Source: Treponema sp. (lineage in GTDB: Bacteria; Spirochaetota; Spirochaetia; Treponematales; Breznakiellaceae). From it: DNA of 54,830 bases. Position numbers and translations under genes: made by a program. The stretch is from assembly GCA_009784975.1 (NCBI GenBank), contig WQXG01000013.1:1-54830 (forward strand). Direction: 5' to 3'. Positions 42,737 to 51,386 of this stretch are shown in pieces; position 1 is the stretch's first letter, and each line of letters begins with the position of its first letter. The notes below the pieces were generated by a model. The model was not told the origin of the DNA and did no database searches. It saw only the letters and a program-made list of their open reading frames with translations.

Positions 42737-43045
42737 ATGGTCAATGAACTATGTCTGGATATACTGGGAACTTCTTTCACAATAACGGCAGACGAGGACG
42801 AAGAATATCTTAAAAAAGTGCTTGCCCAATACAAAGCGGCAGTTAATAATACGCAGAATATTTCCGGGATTTCAGAGCCTCTTAATATCGCTATTTTAAC
42901 AGGTTTTATGCTATGCGACGAAATAAACAAAATGAAGCAAATGCAGGATAACTCGCAATGGGAAGATCAGGAAGTAGAAGAGCGCACCATTCGTTTAATT
43001 AATAAGCTTGAGCATGCTTTAAATTTATTCGGTGAAAATAAATAA
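42737..43045 (+). CDS. zapA: Cell division protein ZapA
   Basis: 102 residues. It begins with the ZapA pattern: LCLDILGTSFTITADEDEEY, KKVLAQYKAAVNNTQN, NIAILTGFMLCDEINKMKQM, then a C-terminal coiled coil. ZapA bundles FtsZ filaments at the division site. It follows the ZapB-like gene by 8 bp and precedes yaiI by 1 bp. Confidence 0.9.
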   Translation: MVNELCLDILGTSFTITADEDEEYLKKVLAQYKAAVNNTQNISGISEPLNIAILTGFMLCDEINKMKQMQDNSQWEDQEVEERTIRLINKLEHALNLFGENK

Positions 43046-43046
43046 C

Positions 43047-43490
43047 ATGAAAATTCTTGTAGATGCTGATTCTTGCCCAAAAGCGGCAAGGGATCTTGTT
43101 GTGCGCAGGGCAGCAAAGCTCAATATTCGTTTGATTTTTGCCGCAAACAGGCTGATTCCGGGGGCAGAAGGCGTCGAAATGGAAATTTGCCCTGCAGCCG
43201 ATAATTCCGCAGATGATAGAATTGTAGAGCTGGCGGAAAAAGGCGACCTTGTGATAACAAGGGATGTGCCTCTTGCCAAACGTCTTGTAGAAAAAGAAGC
43301 AACAGTTATCGATGATCGCGGACGTGTTTTTAGCGCAAACAATATCAATGAACTTTTATCGCTGCGTAACTTTACAGTCGGTCTTGCGGACAATGGTCTT
43401 GGAATAGAAAGAATAGCCAACTACGGAAAAAAAGAACTAAAAACCTTCGCCGACAGCTTCGACAGACTGCTTACTCAAAAGCTGAGATAA
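43047..43490 (+). CDS. YaiI/YqxD family protein (DUF188)
   Basis: 147 residues from the ATG right after zapA. The start MKILVDADSCPKAARDLVVR and the motifs DNSADDRIVELAEKGDLVIT, RDVPLAKRLVEKEATVIDDR are characteristic of the YaiI/YqxD family, a PIN/NYN-like fold with conserved acidic residues suggestive of nuclease activity, although the function is unproved. An upstream GTG at 43032 overlaps zapA and lies before the conserved start, so I prefer 43047. Confidence 0.9.
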   Translation: MKILVDADSCPKAARDLVVRRAAKLNIRLIFAANRLIPGAEGVEMEICPAADNSADDRIVELAEKGDLVITRDVPLAKRLVEKEATVIDDRGRVFSANNINELLSLRNFTVGLADNGLGIERIANYGKKELKTFADSFDRLLTQKLR

Positions 43491-43506
43491 AGATTAAATT
43501 GGCAAA

Positions 43507-43790
43507 AGCTCTCGCAGAGACGCGGAGGCGCGGAGGACGCGGAGGGAAGAAGGGGAAGATTGCCAAGACTCTCGCAGAGACGCAGGGGCGCAGAGGACGC
43601 AGAGGGAAGAAGGGGTTTTAGTACGATATCTTAACATTAATCCTTAGAAATCTTTGATAGTTGTCATGTATTTCTAGGGATTAAAGGGAAGATTTCGTAC
43701 AACTGTTCTTTCCCCTCTTCCCTCTGCGTCCTCTGCGCCTCCGCGTGAGTCCTTGCTAGTATGAGTCCTTGCTAGTATAAGTCCTTGCTA
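43507..43790. repeat. Palindromic repeat family B (CTCTGCG arms), copy 1
   Basis: A left arm with two copies of CTCTCGCAGAGACGC plus GGAGGACGCGGAGGGAAG, a central stem at 43621-43700 (GTACGATATCTT... pairing with ...AAGATTTCGTAC, containing TTAATCCTTAGAAAT/ATTTCTAGGGATTAA), and a right arm TTCCCTCTGCGTCCTCTGCG ending in three AGTCCTTGCTAxTA units. The last unit supplies the TAG stop of the convergent HD-GYP gene. It fills the 297-bp gap after yaiI; no gene is seen there. Confidence 0.8.
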
Positions 43791-45026
43791 ATTTGCGTCT
43801 TCGGGGTATTGTTCTCTTGTTTGTTTTATGCTGGGCAGTATTTCGAAGAAAGCTTCGATAAGTTCAGGGTCGAACTTGGTGCCTGAAAGTTTTCGTATTT
43901 CATTTAAAACGTCGTCCTCTGTCCATGGTTCCTTGTAAACTCGCTTTGAGCAAAGCGCGTCATATACGTCCGCAATGGCGACAATTCTGCCGCCCAGAGG
44001 AATCTCTGTCTCTTTTTTACCGAGCGGCTTTCCCGCGGCATTTGCTTTTATTGTTGCCCCTGTGTGAGGATCTACCCAGCCGGGGTAACCGGTGCCGTCC
44101 CAGTTTTCGTGGTGGGTAAGCGCGATCTCGCAGGCAAGATCGTCTACAGGGGAACTTGTGTCATTAAAAAGGCTGGCTCCGTAAACAGTATGATTTTGCA
44201 TAATTTGATATTCTTCCGGAGTAAAACGCGCGGGCTTTTTAAGGATTGCGTCTGATATCGCTACTTTGCCTACATCATGCAGCATGGAGGCTATTTTTAA
44301 CGCGTCGCGGTATTTTTCCCTTTGCTCCTCCGGGATTTTTTTATGATATGCCCAGCGGTCGTAGATTTCTACCGAATATCCGGCAACACGGTTAACATGG
44401 GTGCCGGTTTCTTTTGGATCCCGCAGCTCGGACATTTTAATCATACGCAGGATCATCGCTCTTGTAATATATGCTCTTTGAAGCACTGTGCTTGCATTGT
44501 TGGCAAAATGGGTCAGGAGGATTTCATCGTCGGAAGAAAACGGAACAATGGCGCCTTTCTTGTTTTTTGAGTTAAGTACCTGAATAACGCCCATAAGCCG
44601 TTTGTCCGCGATTAGCGGAATTGTTAAACTGGAAACAGTTTTATAACCGGTAATAACATCAAAAGATGAATTAAAAGAATAGGTGGCTTCCTTTGGAATA
44701 TTATACATATCCGGTATATTGATAAGCTGTCTTTTTAGGGCGCAATAGCCGGAAATAGACCTTTCATTTATTAGGACAGAAAAAATGGAATAAATCATTT
44801 TTTGCCCTGGAGGCAGATTTTTCTGGATTGTATCATTCTGAGAATATTTTATGGAGAGTTTTTCATTTCCTTCTTCCTGCGGCTCTGTAGGTACTGTTAT
44901 ATAAATTGATCCGGCATCCGCATTTACTACTTTTCTGGCTTCAAAAAGTATACGTTCCAGTAATAAATCAAAATCCTGTATTTTATTTAATTCTGCGTCA
45001 ACCTGTATTATATTTTTAAAATCCAT
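43788..45026 (-). CDS. GAF plus HD-GYP domain cyclic-di-GMP phosphodiesterase
   Basis: 412 residues. A GAF domain covers about 5-190 (LLLERILFEARKVVNADAGS, SSLTIPLIADKRLMGVIQVL), followed by an HD-GYP domain (about 205-400) with MLHDVGKVAISDAIL, HHENWDGTGYPGW and GGRIVAIADVYDAL, all metal and GYP residues present. It should hydrolyse c-di-GMP under control of a ligand or redox signal sensed by GAF. Soluble. An insertion between GYP and the next motif (GATIKANAAGKPLGKKET) is unusual. The stop codon lies in a palindromic repeat. A 73-bp divergent region separates it from the next gene. Confidence 0.93.
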   Translation of the reverse strand: MDFKNIIQVDAELNKIQDFDLLLERILFEARKVVNADAGSIYITVPTEPQEEGNEKLSIKYSQNDTIQKNLPPGQKMIYSIFSVLINERSISGYCALKRQLINIPDMYNIPKEATYSFNSSFDVITGYKTVSSLTIPLIADKRLMGVIQVLNSKNKKGAIVPFSSDDEILLTHFANNASTVLQRAYITRAMILRMIKMSELRDPKETGTHVNRVAGYSVEIYDRWAYHKKIPEEQREKYRDALKIASMLHDVGKVAISDAILKKPARFTPEEYQIMQNHTVYGASLFNDTSSPVDDLACEIALTHHENWDGTGYPGWVDPHTGATIKANAAGKPLGKKETEIPLGGRIVAIADVYDALCSKRVYKEPWTEDDVLNEIRKLSGTKFDPELIEAFFEILPSIKQTREQYPEDAN

Positions 45027-45099
45027 CTCTGTTTCTGGGTCCCCCTCTTGTTTAAAATACCTTTCAACTATATTTTATATTAAAGAAGGAAATAGTTCA

Positions 45100-45684
45100 A
45101 TGGGAGTTATTAAAACAGCTCTGGAAATAGCGCTGGAAAAGACGGAAAATGTCAGGGGCGACAGGTCAAATATCGACTTGTTTGAATATAAGCAAAAAGG
45201 TAAAAAACTTGCCAATGAATACCTTGCCGGGGATTCGGATATGGAACAGCTTAAAAAAGCGCCGCCAGGGCAAAAAGAAAGCCTGAAACAGGGTATTTTT
45301 GACGTTTTGGTTACCCAAATCTCTATGCCGGCAAACAAGGAAGACCTTCCCCGTCTGGAAAAAACAGGGCGCGGGCTTGCCATGATAATCGAAAAAAACG
45401 AATTTTCCGTCATGTTTAAGCAATTGATGCAAATAATGGGGCAATATCTGGATGAGGTATCCCGTTATGATCAGGCGATTCGCCAGCAATATGCCCCTAA
45501 ACTTCGCCAGAAAGAAGAGGAACTTTCCCGCCGTTTTGGCAGGGAAGTCCGCATTGATCCGATGCAGGACCCTGAATTTACCGCTTTTTACAATCAGCAT
45601 ATTTCGGCTTTAAAGGGCAATTATATGGCTGTAATTGAACAAGCCAGGGAAGAGGCAAGGAAAATGTTCGAAAACAAGGACTGA
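45100..45684 (+). CDS. Conserved-looking cytosolic protein of unknown function
   Basis: 194 residues, charged and mostly helical, without signal or membrane segment: GVIKTALEIALEKTENVRGD, then a Gln/Arg-rich second half (YAPKLRQKEEELSRRFGREV, VIEQAREEARKMFENKD). It appears to be a spirochaete-restricted protein; I cannot assign a function. AAGGA ribosome site, and TATATT upstream may be a -10. A tiny basic gene follows 58 bp later. Confidence 0.75.
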   Translation: MGVIKTALEIALEKTENVRGDRSNIDLFEYKQKGKKLANEYLAGDSDMEQLKKAPPGQKESLKQGIFDVLVTQISMPANKEDLPRLEKTGRGLAMIIEKNEFSVMFKQLMQIMGQYLDEVSRYDQAIRQQYAPKLRQKEEELSRRFGREVRIDPMQDPEFTAFYNQHISALKGNYMAVIEQAREEARKMFENKD

Positions 45685-45742
45685 AAACAAAATACTGGAC
45701 AAATCCGTATTTATATATTACTTTTTAGAAAGGGAGGATATT

Positions 45743-45856
45743 ATGGCTGAACATATAATGCATAAAAAGGACGCTAAAAAAGCGCCGCAAAAAACCTTAA
45801 AAGAAAAACGCGAACAAAAAAAAGCAAAGAAAAAAGGCAAAGAAACCCAGGACTGA
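45743..45856 (+). CDS. 37-residue Lys-rich protein
   Basis: A short gene with an excellent ribosome site (AGGGAGGAT, 7 nt before ATG). The product starts MAEHIMHKKDAKKAPQKTLK and continues as alternating Lys/Glu/Arg, ending KKKGKETQD; net strongly basic, probably one helix. Could be a nucleic-acid or ribosome-binding peptide. The ribosome site and codon usage argue it is real despite its size. It is directly followed by a palindromic repeat. Confidence 0.65.
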   Translation: MAEHIMHKKDAKKAPQKTLKEKREQKKAKKKGKETQD

Positions 45857-45857
45857 T

Positions 45858-46065
45858 CCTTGCAAAGACTCTCGCGGAGGCGCAGAGGCGCAGAGGACGC
45901 AGAGCCTTTGTTCGATATCTTCCCTTTAATCCCTAGAAATATATGACAGCTATCAAAGATTTCTAGGGATTAAGCTTAAGATTTCGTACTAAAACACCCT
46001 TCTTCCCTCCGCGTCCTCTGCGCCTCTGCGCCTCCGCGTGAGTCCTTGCAAGTCCTTGCAAGTGG
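45858..46065. repeat. Palindromic repeat family B, copy 2
   Basis: Arms CTCTCGCGGAGGCGCAGAGG / CCTCTGCGCCTCTGCGCC and a central stem (45911-45989) TTCGATATCTTCCCTTTAAT... pairing with ...ATTAAGCTTAAGATTTCGTA. The loop has ATATATGACAGCTATCAAAG. It ends in two AGTCCTTGCA units. Nothing else is in the 254 bp between the 37-residue gene and the efflux adaptor. Confidence 0.8.
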
Positions 46066-46110
46066 TTAACTTTTTCATGTTTAATTTGTTATTATAATGA
46101 AAGAGGTAAA

Positions 46111-47397
46111 ATGAAAAAGTATCTGCCCCTGTTAATAGTTCTTTGTTTGATAAATACGGTCTGCTCAGGCAAAAAAGCCGGTCCCGCTTCCTATGATTTT
46201 ACCAGTGTACGCAGAGGTACGCTGGAGCGGACGGTTTCTTCCAGCGGAACCATCAATCCTGTCGCGACGGTCAAGGTTTTGCCGTGAATGAGCGGTAAGG
46301 TGGAAGCCGTTCATGTCGATTATAATGATACCGTTAAAAGAGGTGATATACTTGCGCGGCTGAATACCGATATGCTGCGTCTTCAGCGTGATCAGCAGCA
46401 GGCATCTGTGCAGAAAGCGCGCGCCAATTATGAACTTCAGTTGATTAATTTCCGTAATCAGGAAGCGCTTGCCGCAAGGGGGCTCATTTCTGAATTTGAA
46501 CTTAGAACTTCAAGAACAACCCTGGATAATCAGAGAGCAGATCTTGCGGTTGCGGAAGCCAATTTAAGGGTTATCGATACCGAGATAAATCAATATGCTT
46601 TTATAACTTCTCCCATAGACGGCATTGTGCTGGATAGAAATATTAATGTAGGGGACACGGTGGTTGACTCCTCGAATAATAATTCCAGCAGCATATTTAC
46701 CATCGCGGAAAATTTGCGGGAAATGCAGATAGAAGCGACTGTAGGCGAACTTGATGTTACCTCAATTCACAGAGGGCAGGAAGTGCGCTTTACGCTGGAA
46801 AGTCTTCCGGGCAGAAGGTTTTCCGGAGTGGTAGAAAATTTAAGGATGATTCCTGTTATATCGAATAACGTGGTTTCGTACACGGTAATTATCAATGTAG
46901 AAAACCGTGACGGATCTCTTCTTCCGGGTATGACCTGCGCGGTGGAATTTATCGTGGAGCGCAGCGAAAATGTCCAACTTGTTTCAAATGCCGCTTTAAG
47001 GTATCAGCCTACGAGCTTAAGCGCGGATCAGATTTCTGATATGGTTTTTAACGCAAGCCTTGCTAACATGACAGAAGAGCAAAGAGCCGCCGCAATTGAA
47101 GCGAGAGCTCAAACCCGCACTTCAGCGCAGAGACAGACGCAAAGCGCTCCGAGTATCACAACATTGATGATGGGTCCGCAGCAGACCCAGAGGACTGGCA
47201 GGCAGGCATCAGGCGGGCAAGGGACAGGGCGCAGCGCGCAGACTGTTGTTGTTATGCGCACACTTTGGTTTATTAACAGCGAAGGCAGGCTTGATGTGAT
47301 ACAGGTGCGCACAGGAATCAGCGACGGATCATCAACTCAGATTATTACAGAAAATGATCTTGAAGGACAGCAGATGATTCTAAGAGAGAGGCTTTAG
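46111..47397 (+). CDS. Efflux periplasmic adaptor (MacA/HlyD type), interrupted by in-frame TGA
   Basis: The reading frame starts at an ATG at 46111 after AGAGG, gives a lipoprotein-like signal (LINTVCSG, Cys18) and the strand TVSSSGTINPVATVKVLP, then hits TGA at codon 59 and continues MSGKVEAVHVDYNDTVKRGD without shift to 47397. Downstream features are typical membrane-fusion protein: coiled-coil hairpin (QQQASVQKARANYELQLINF, RADLAVAEANLRVIDTEI), lipoyl/beta-barrel (FITSPIDGIVLDRNINVGDT, GRRFSGVVENLRMIPV) and an unusual Gln/Thr-rich insertion near the C-terminus. Restart at the ATG right after the TGA would make a protein lacking signal peptide and first barrel strand. The rest of the operon is intact. 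Nonsense mutation, sequence error and readthrough are all open. Confidence 0.75.
46285..46287 (+). other. In-frame TGA within the adaptor gene, followed by a hairpin
   Basis: TGA at codon 59. Directly after it ATGAGCGG (46288-46295) can pair with CCGTTCAT (46307-46314), 8 bp with one G-U, loop of 11 nt. The family has an ordinary residue here, so a selenocysteine role has no obvious chemical reason. Confidence 0.8.
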
Positions 47398-48212
47398 TGT
47401 CTGTTATAAAGCTGCTTGGGATTAAACGCGAGTACCGCATGGAAGGCAAGGTATCAAAAGAAGACGCAAAAAAAGGCGTTGATAATGCCGTAATAGTGCG
47501 GGCGCTTCGCGGTGTTGATTTTTCTGCCGATGTAGGAGAGTTTGTTTCTGTAATGGGTCCTTCCGGCTCCGGTAAATCTACTTTAATGAACATACTCGGA
47601 TGCCTTGATAAACCTTCAGGCGGCACTTACACTTTGGACGGTATCGAAACTTCAACTTCAGATTCAAATACTTTTGCTTATATCAGAAACCGTAAAATTG
47701 GCTTTGTGTTTCAATCATTTAATTTACTTGCCCGCACAACAGCTCTTGAAAATGTAGAACTTCCTCTTTTTTACCGCCGCCGCGAAAAAAATGAAAACCG
47801 GCTAACATCTGCCGCGCGCAAAGACAGGGCAATTGCCACCCTGCAAGAAGTGGGTCTCGGGGATCGTATGGATCACTATCCTTCCCAGCTTTCAGGCGGC
47901 CAGCAGCAGCGTGTCGCAATCGCGCGCGCCATGGTTAGCGATCCGGCATTTATTCTGGCAGATGAACCGACCGGTAATCTTGATACGGGTATGACTCTGG
48001 AAATTATGGGTCTTTTTCAGCAGCTTAACGACAGAGGAAAAACAATCATAATGGTAACTCACGAACCGGAACTTGCGGCGTATACAAAAAGAATAATTAC
48101 TTTGCGTGACGGGCAATTGGTTTCTGATATACAGGTAAAAGAAAGACGTAATGCGCTCGAAGACCTTGCTTTATGGAAAAAAAGCCACGAGCTTTTGTCG
48201 GAGGCTTCATGA
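47397..48212 (+). CDS. ABC transporter ATP-binding protein (MacB/LolD type)
   Basis: 271 residues from a GTG overlapping the adaptor stop. Walker [10 protein letters not shown]-loop FVFQSFNLL, signature LSGGQQQR, Walker [12 protein letters not shown] and switch His MVTHEPE are intact. Two departures from the usual 225-residue form: a charged insertion near the N-terminus ([15 protein letters not shown]) and a C-terminal extension after the ATPase core. It powers the mechanotransmission-type transporter encoded next. The 4-bp overlap (ATGA) with the permease shows coupling. Confidence 0.94.
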   Translation: MSVIKLLGIKREYRMEGKVSKEDAKKGVDNAVIVRALRGVDFSADVGEFVSVMGPSGSGKSTLMNILGCLDKPSGGTYTLDGIETSTSDSNTFAYIRNRKIGFVFQSFNLLARTTALENVELPLFYRRREKNENRLTSAARKDRAIATLQEVGLGDRMDHYPSQLSGGQQQRVAIARAMVSDPAFILADEPTGNLDTGMTLEIMGLFQQLNDRGKTIIMVTHEPELAAYTKRIITLRDGQLVSDIQVKERRNALEDLALWKKSHELLSEAS

Positions 48213-49426
48213 ATTTGCTTCAGCTTTTGCATACCTGTTTTCGTTCCATTATGCGTAACCGTATGCGCAGTTTGCTTACATCGCTTGGGGTAATTATCGG
48301 AGTTGGTTCTGTAATTATTATGGTTGCCCTCGGCGAAGGATCGCAGAGGGCAATCGAAGCGCGTATTACCGCTATGGGTACCAATCTGCTGCAGGTTATG
48401 CCGCGCAGGCAGACGAGCCGCAGCGGACAGCAGGTAATGATGCGCACGAATGCTTTTACAAAAAGAGATATCCAAAAACTGCGCGATGAGTCCAGTTTTG
48501 CGTCTGCTATTTCAGGGGTTGTTCAGTCAAGCGCAAATGTGTTCGGAAGCGAGGGAAATGCCCAGGTGTCCATTCAGGGGGTAGAACCTGATTTTATTAT
48601 TGCACGTAACTGGAAAATAGCGTCCGGTTATTTTTTTGATGAAGAAGATATGTGGCTGCGAAGCAGGGTAGCGGTTCTTGGAAGAACTACTGCAAGGAGC
48701 CTGTTTGGAGAAGCGGAATATGCTCTTGAGGAGCAAATAAGGATAGGAAATAACTATTTTACTGTTATTGGGCTTTTGGAGAGCAAGGGCGCCAGTTTCG
48801 GCGGAAGCGATCAGGATGATGTTGTTATGATCCCGCTTGATACCGCGATTACGCGCCTTACAAGTTCGCGTAACATTAACCAGATTGTAATGAGCGTGTT
48901 CAGCAAGGAATATATGGAGGCGGCAAAAAAAGAAGCCGAGTTTATCCTGCGAGAATCTCGTAATATCGCGGAAGGAGCGGCTTCGGACTTTGATATTATG
49001 AATCAGGCGGACATGATCGAAATGGCTTCCGCGACATCCAGAACTTTAACTTCTTTGCTGGCTGCCATTGCGGGAGTTTCGCTTTTGGTAGGAGGTATCG
49101 GCATTATGAATATTATGCTGGTTTCTGTTACAGAACGTACCCGCGAGATTGGAATACGAATGGCAGTAGGCGGAAGAAAAATGGATATACTTTTTCAATT
49201 TTTAACAGAGTCGGTTATTCTTAGCATTATGGGAGGTGTTCTGGGAATAGGTCTTGCCTTTCTTGTCTGCAGAATTATGTCCGCGGCGGGTATTCCCACG
49301 GCGATAAATCCGCTGATAATCGCCGCCTCTACATTGTTTGCCGCCCTTGTAGGAGTAGTTTTCGGCTATTATCCTGCGCTAAAAGCCGCAAGGTTATATC
49401 CTATAGACGCATTGAGGTACGAATAG
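48209..49426 (+). CDS. MacB-type ABC transporter permease
   Basis: 405 residues from the ATG that overlaps the ATPase stop. An N-terminal membrane helix (LLTSLGVIIGVGSVIIMVAL) is followed by a periplasmic MacB-PCD domain (about 50-270) and a C-terminal FtsX domain with three helices (LLAAIAGVSLLVGGIGIMNI, SVILSIMGGVLGIGLAFLVC, LIIAASTLFAALVGVVFGYY). The sequence GIGIMNIMLVSVTERTREIG is the family hallmark. With the adaptor and outer-membrane factor it would form a tripartite pump for a drug, peptide or lipoprotein-like substrate; the actual substrate is not evident. Confidence 0.94.
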   Translation: MNLLQLLHTCFRSIMRNRMRSLLTSLGVIIGVGSVIIMVALGEGSQRAIEARITAMGTNLLQVMPRRQTSRSGQQVMMRTNAFTKRDIQKLRDESSFASAISGVVQSSANVFGSEGNAQVSIQGVEPDFIIARNWKIASGYFFDEEDMWLRSRVAVLGRTTARSLFGEAEYALEEQIRIGNNYFTVIGLLESKGASFGGSDQDDVVMIPLDTAITRLTSSRNINQIVMSVFSKEYMEAAKKEAEFILRESRNIAEGAASDFDIMNQADMIEMASATSRTLTSLLAAIAGVSLLVGGIGIMNIMLVSVTERTREIGIRMAVGGRKMDILFQFLTESVILSIMGGVLGIGLAFLVCRIMSAAGIPTAINPLIIAASTLFAALVGVVFGYYPALKAARLYPIDALRYE

Positions 49427-49430
49427 ATGA

Positions 49431-49763
49431 CTTGTAAGGACTCTCGCAGAGGCACGGGGACTAGCAAGGATTCTCGCGGAGGCGCAGGAATTGGCAAGGA
49501 TTCTCGCAGAGGCGCAGGAATTGGCAAGGATTCTCGCGGAGGCGCAGGAATTGGCAAGGATTCTCGCGGAGGCGCAGGAATTGGCAAGGATTCTCGCAGA
49601 GGCGCAGAGGCGCAGAGGGAAAGGAGTTGTTGTTCGAATTCTTCTCATGTTTTCCAAGAAATCTATAATATTAATCAGAGATATGTAGGAATAAATGGAA
49701 AGATATCGAACAACAACTCTGCGCTCTCTGCGTCTCTGCGTCTCTGCGAGAGGTTTTCCAAGG
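49431..49763. repeat. Palindromic repeat family B, copy 3, with expanded 30-bp minisatellite
   Basis: The left arm holds four to five 30-bp units of AAGGATTCTCGCxGAGGCGC + AGGAATTGGC (about 49464-49602). The centre (49626-49714) pairs GTTGTTGTTCGA with TCGAACAACAAC. The right arm is CTCTGCGTCTCTGCGTCTCT then GCGAGAGG. The centre sequence differs from copies 1 and 2 but is again self-complementary. A long open frame through the minisatellite (repeating GKDSRRGAGI) is a by-product. It separates the permease from the outer-membrane gene; that gene's AAGGAG lies at the very edge. Confidence 0.85.
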
Positions 49764-49770
49764 AGTTTTT

Positions 49771-51123
49771 ATGAGGATTTTTTGTTGTTTTTGTTTGGTT
49801 GTTTTTTTTAGTTCGGGGGTTTTTGGGGAGACGCTTAATCTTGAGAAGGCGCGGGCTTTGGCTTTGGCTAATTCGCGATCTCTTGCGAAATACGAGCTGG
49901 CTATCAGAAGCAGTATACTGGATGAAAAAAATCAATTATACACGATGCTGCCCCAGATAAATGCAGGTTATTCCGCCTCCATGAACTTTATCAGAAACTG
50001 GGAATTTGTTAACCCCATTGATACTTTAAATGCAGGTATTACCTTGTCCATTACGCAGATTATTTTTCAGGGCGGAAAAAGTTTCATTCAAAAAGCCATC
50101 AGCGCCATCGCGACGGAAAGTGTCAGAAAGGACGCGCTTGGTGAATATTTTAATGTTCTTGACGCGGTGGATAATGCCTACTACGCGGTACTTGAAGCGG
50201 CGGCAACTCTGGAAGCAGAAAGCTCTACGCTGCAAGCTGCCGTTCTGGGATTTTCTATAGCGGAAATTCGCCAGGCAAGCGGAATGATAAATCAGGGTGA
50301 TTTTTTAAAAGCTCTGGCAGATAAAGAAGCGCGTGAAAATTCGCACAGTCAGGCACGGCGTAATCTGACTATGGCTATAAACAGATTTAGAACGCTTACA
50401 GGTATTTCTGTTATGCCGGAACTTGAACCGGTTGGTTTTGATATATATGAAGATGTTATTTCGTATCTTGCGTCAATTTCAGATGAGGACGCAGATTTAT
50501 TATTTGAAAGATTCTGGGGTATTCTTGTTTCTGCCAATCCTTCTCTTGCAAAAGCCGCAATCAATAACAGAAGGGCAGAAATGAATTATACTCTTACAAA
50601 AAGGGATTATGCTCCCACCATAAGCGCGACTATTTTTGCCACCGATAACAGATTGTTTGCTACCGGTAATTTTAACAGCACTGCCGAAAGCGGAATTACT
50701 ATCAGGGGGACCATACCTGTCGATTTTTGGGTTTTAAATAATCGTGTAGAAAGAAGCAGAATATCCCGCGACTCTGCCGCTGTCGATTTTGCAAACGCGC
50801 ATATTTCTCTGGAACAGGATCTGCAAAACGCGCTGTTTAATTTGTTTTCTCAGGCAGGCTCTGTTTTGTCTTCCCGCCGTTCCCTTGAATACACAGAAAG
50901 ACACTTTGAATATGTAATGGAACGCTACCGCCTCCTGCAAAGTTCCGTATCCGATCTAAATGAAGCAACAACGCTTTTTATCAACAGCCGCAATAGTTCT
51001 ACAAGGGCAATTTACAGTTTTCTTCAAAGTCTTTCCCGCCTGCGCTCGCTGTGCGCGATGGATGATGAACAAAAAATGCTGGATATCCTACAAAATGTTG
51101 TAGGTTTTAAGCAGGAACAGTAA
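49771..51123 (+). CDS. TolC-family outer-membrane efflux protein
   Basis: 450 residues with a signal peptide (FCCFCLVVFFSSGVFG) and two outer-membrane efflux halves of long helices and strands: LNLEKARALALANSRSLAKY, MLPQINAGYSASMNFIRNWE, then RRAEMNYTLTKRDYAPTISA, DLNEATTLFINSRNSSTRAI. It would trimerise as the exit duct for the MacAB-like pump upstream. The ribosome site AAGGAG is good. Confidence 0.9.
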   Translation: MRIFCCFCLVVFFSSGVFGETLNLEKARALALANSRSLAKYELAIRSSILDEKNQLYTMLPQINAGYSASMNFIRNWEFVNPIDTLNAGITLSITQIIFQGGKSFIQKAISAIATESVRKDALGEYFNVLDAVDNAYYAVLEAAATLEAESSTLQAAVLGFSIAEIRQASGMINQGDFLKALADKEARENSHSQARRNLTMAINRFRTLTGISVMPELEPVGFDIYEDVISYLASISDEDADLLFERFWGILVSANPSLAKAAINNRRAEMNYTLTKRDYAPTISATIFATDNRLFATGNFNSTAESGITIRGTIPVDFWVLNNRVERSRISRDSAAVDFANAHISLEQDLQNALFNLFSQAGSVLSSRRSLEYTERHFEYVMERYRLLQSSVSDLNEATTLFINSRNSSTRAIYSFLQSLSRLRSLCAMDDEQKMLDILQNVVGFKQEQ

Positions 51124-51173
51124 AAAATTGTTGCAAAACCCAAAATACTCTGAAATAATGGCTTTTAACACCG

Positions 51174-51255
51174 GCTCCTATGGCAGACAGAACAGACGCA
51201 GTTTTCCAAACCGGCGTCCCAATTGCGGTTCTGTCGCGCCCGGGAGCTCTTTTTT
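51174..51255 (+). terminator. Terminator-like long hairpin after the efflux operon
   Basis: GCTCC (51174) pairs with GGAGC (51243-51247), GACAGAAC (51186-51193) with GTTCTGTC (51228-51235), with an inner GACGC/GCGTC possibility; it is followed by TCTTTTTT. A branched stem. The rest of 51124-51386 is A/T-rich and empty except the promoter at 51353. Confidence 0.6.
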
Positions 51256-51352
51256 AGCCGTCTTCTGCTCTTATGCTGTTAAATATTAGCCAAATTTTGT
51301 TAAAATAGCATTGTTTAATGTTCTTCTAAATCAAATCAAGCTATACTGTAAT

Positions 51353-51382
51353 TGACATTTTTTTTTAAAAAGTCGATATTAT
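51353..51382 (+). promoter_or_regulatory. Promoter of the 66-residue gene, predicted leaderless
   Basis: Consensus TTGACA (51353-51358), a T/A-rich spacer of 16-18 bp, GATATT or TATTAT (51375-51382), then ATG at 51387. No room for a ribosome site. Confidence 0.65.
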
Positions 51383-51386
51383 AAGT

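Noticed and set aside
46285-46314. Selenocysteine codon with SECIS
   Set aside because: A stem follows the TGA, but the family has no Cys/Sec at this point and the residue is in a structural strand; mutation or sequence error is simpler. Kept as an open finding, not as a call.
49464-49602. CRISPR-like 30-bp repeats
   Set aside because: The 30-bp units are directly adjacent with no spacers; it is a minisatellite inside a palindrome arm.
49427-49774. 115-residue gene reading GKDSRRGAGI repeats
   Set aside because: Frame created by the 30-bp minisatellite; no ribosome site; it only exists because the unit is a multiple of three.
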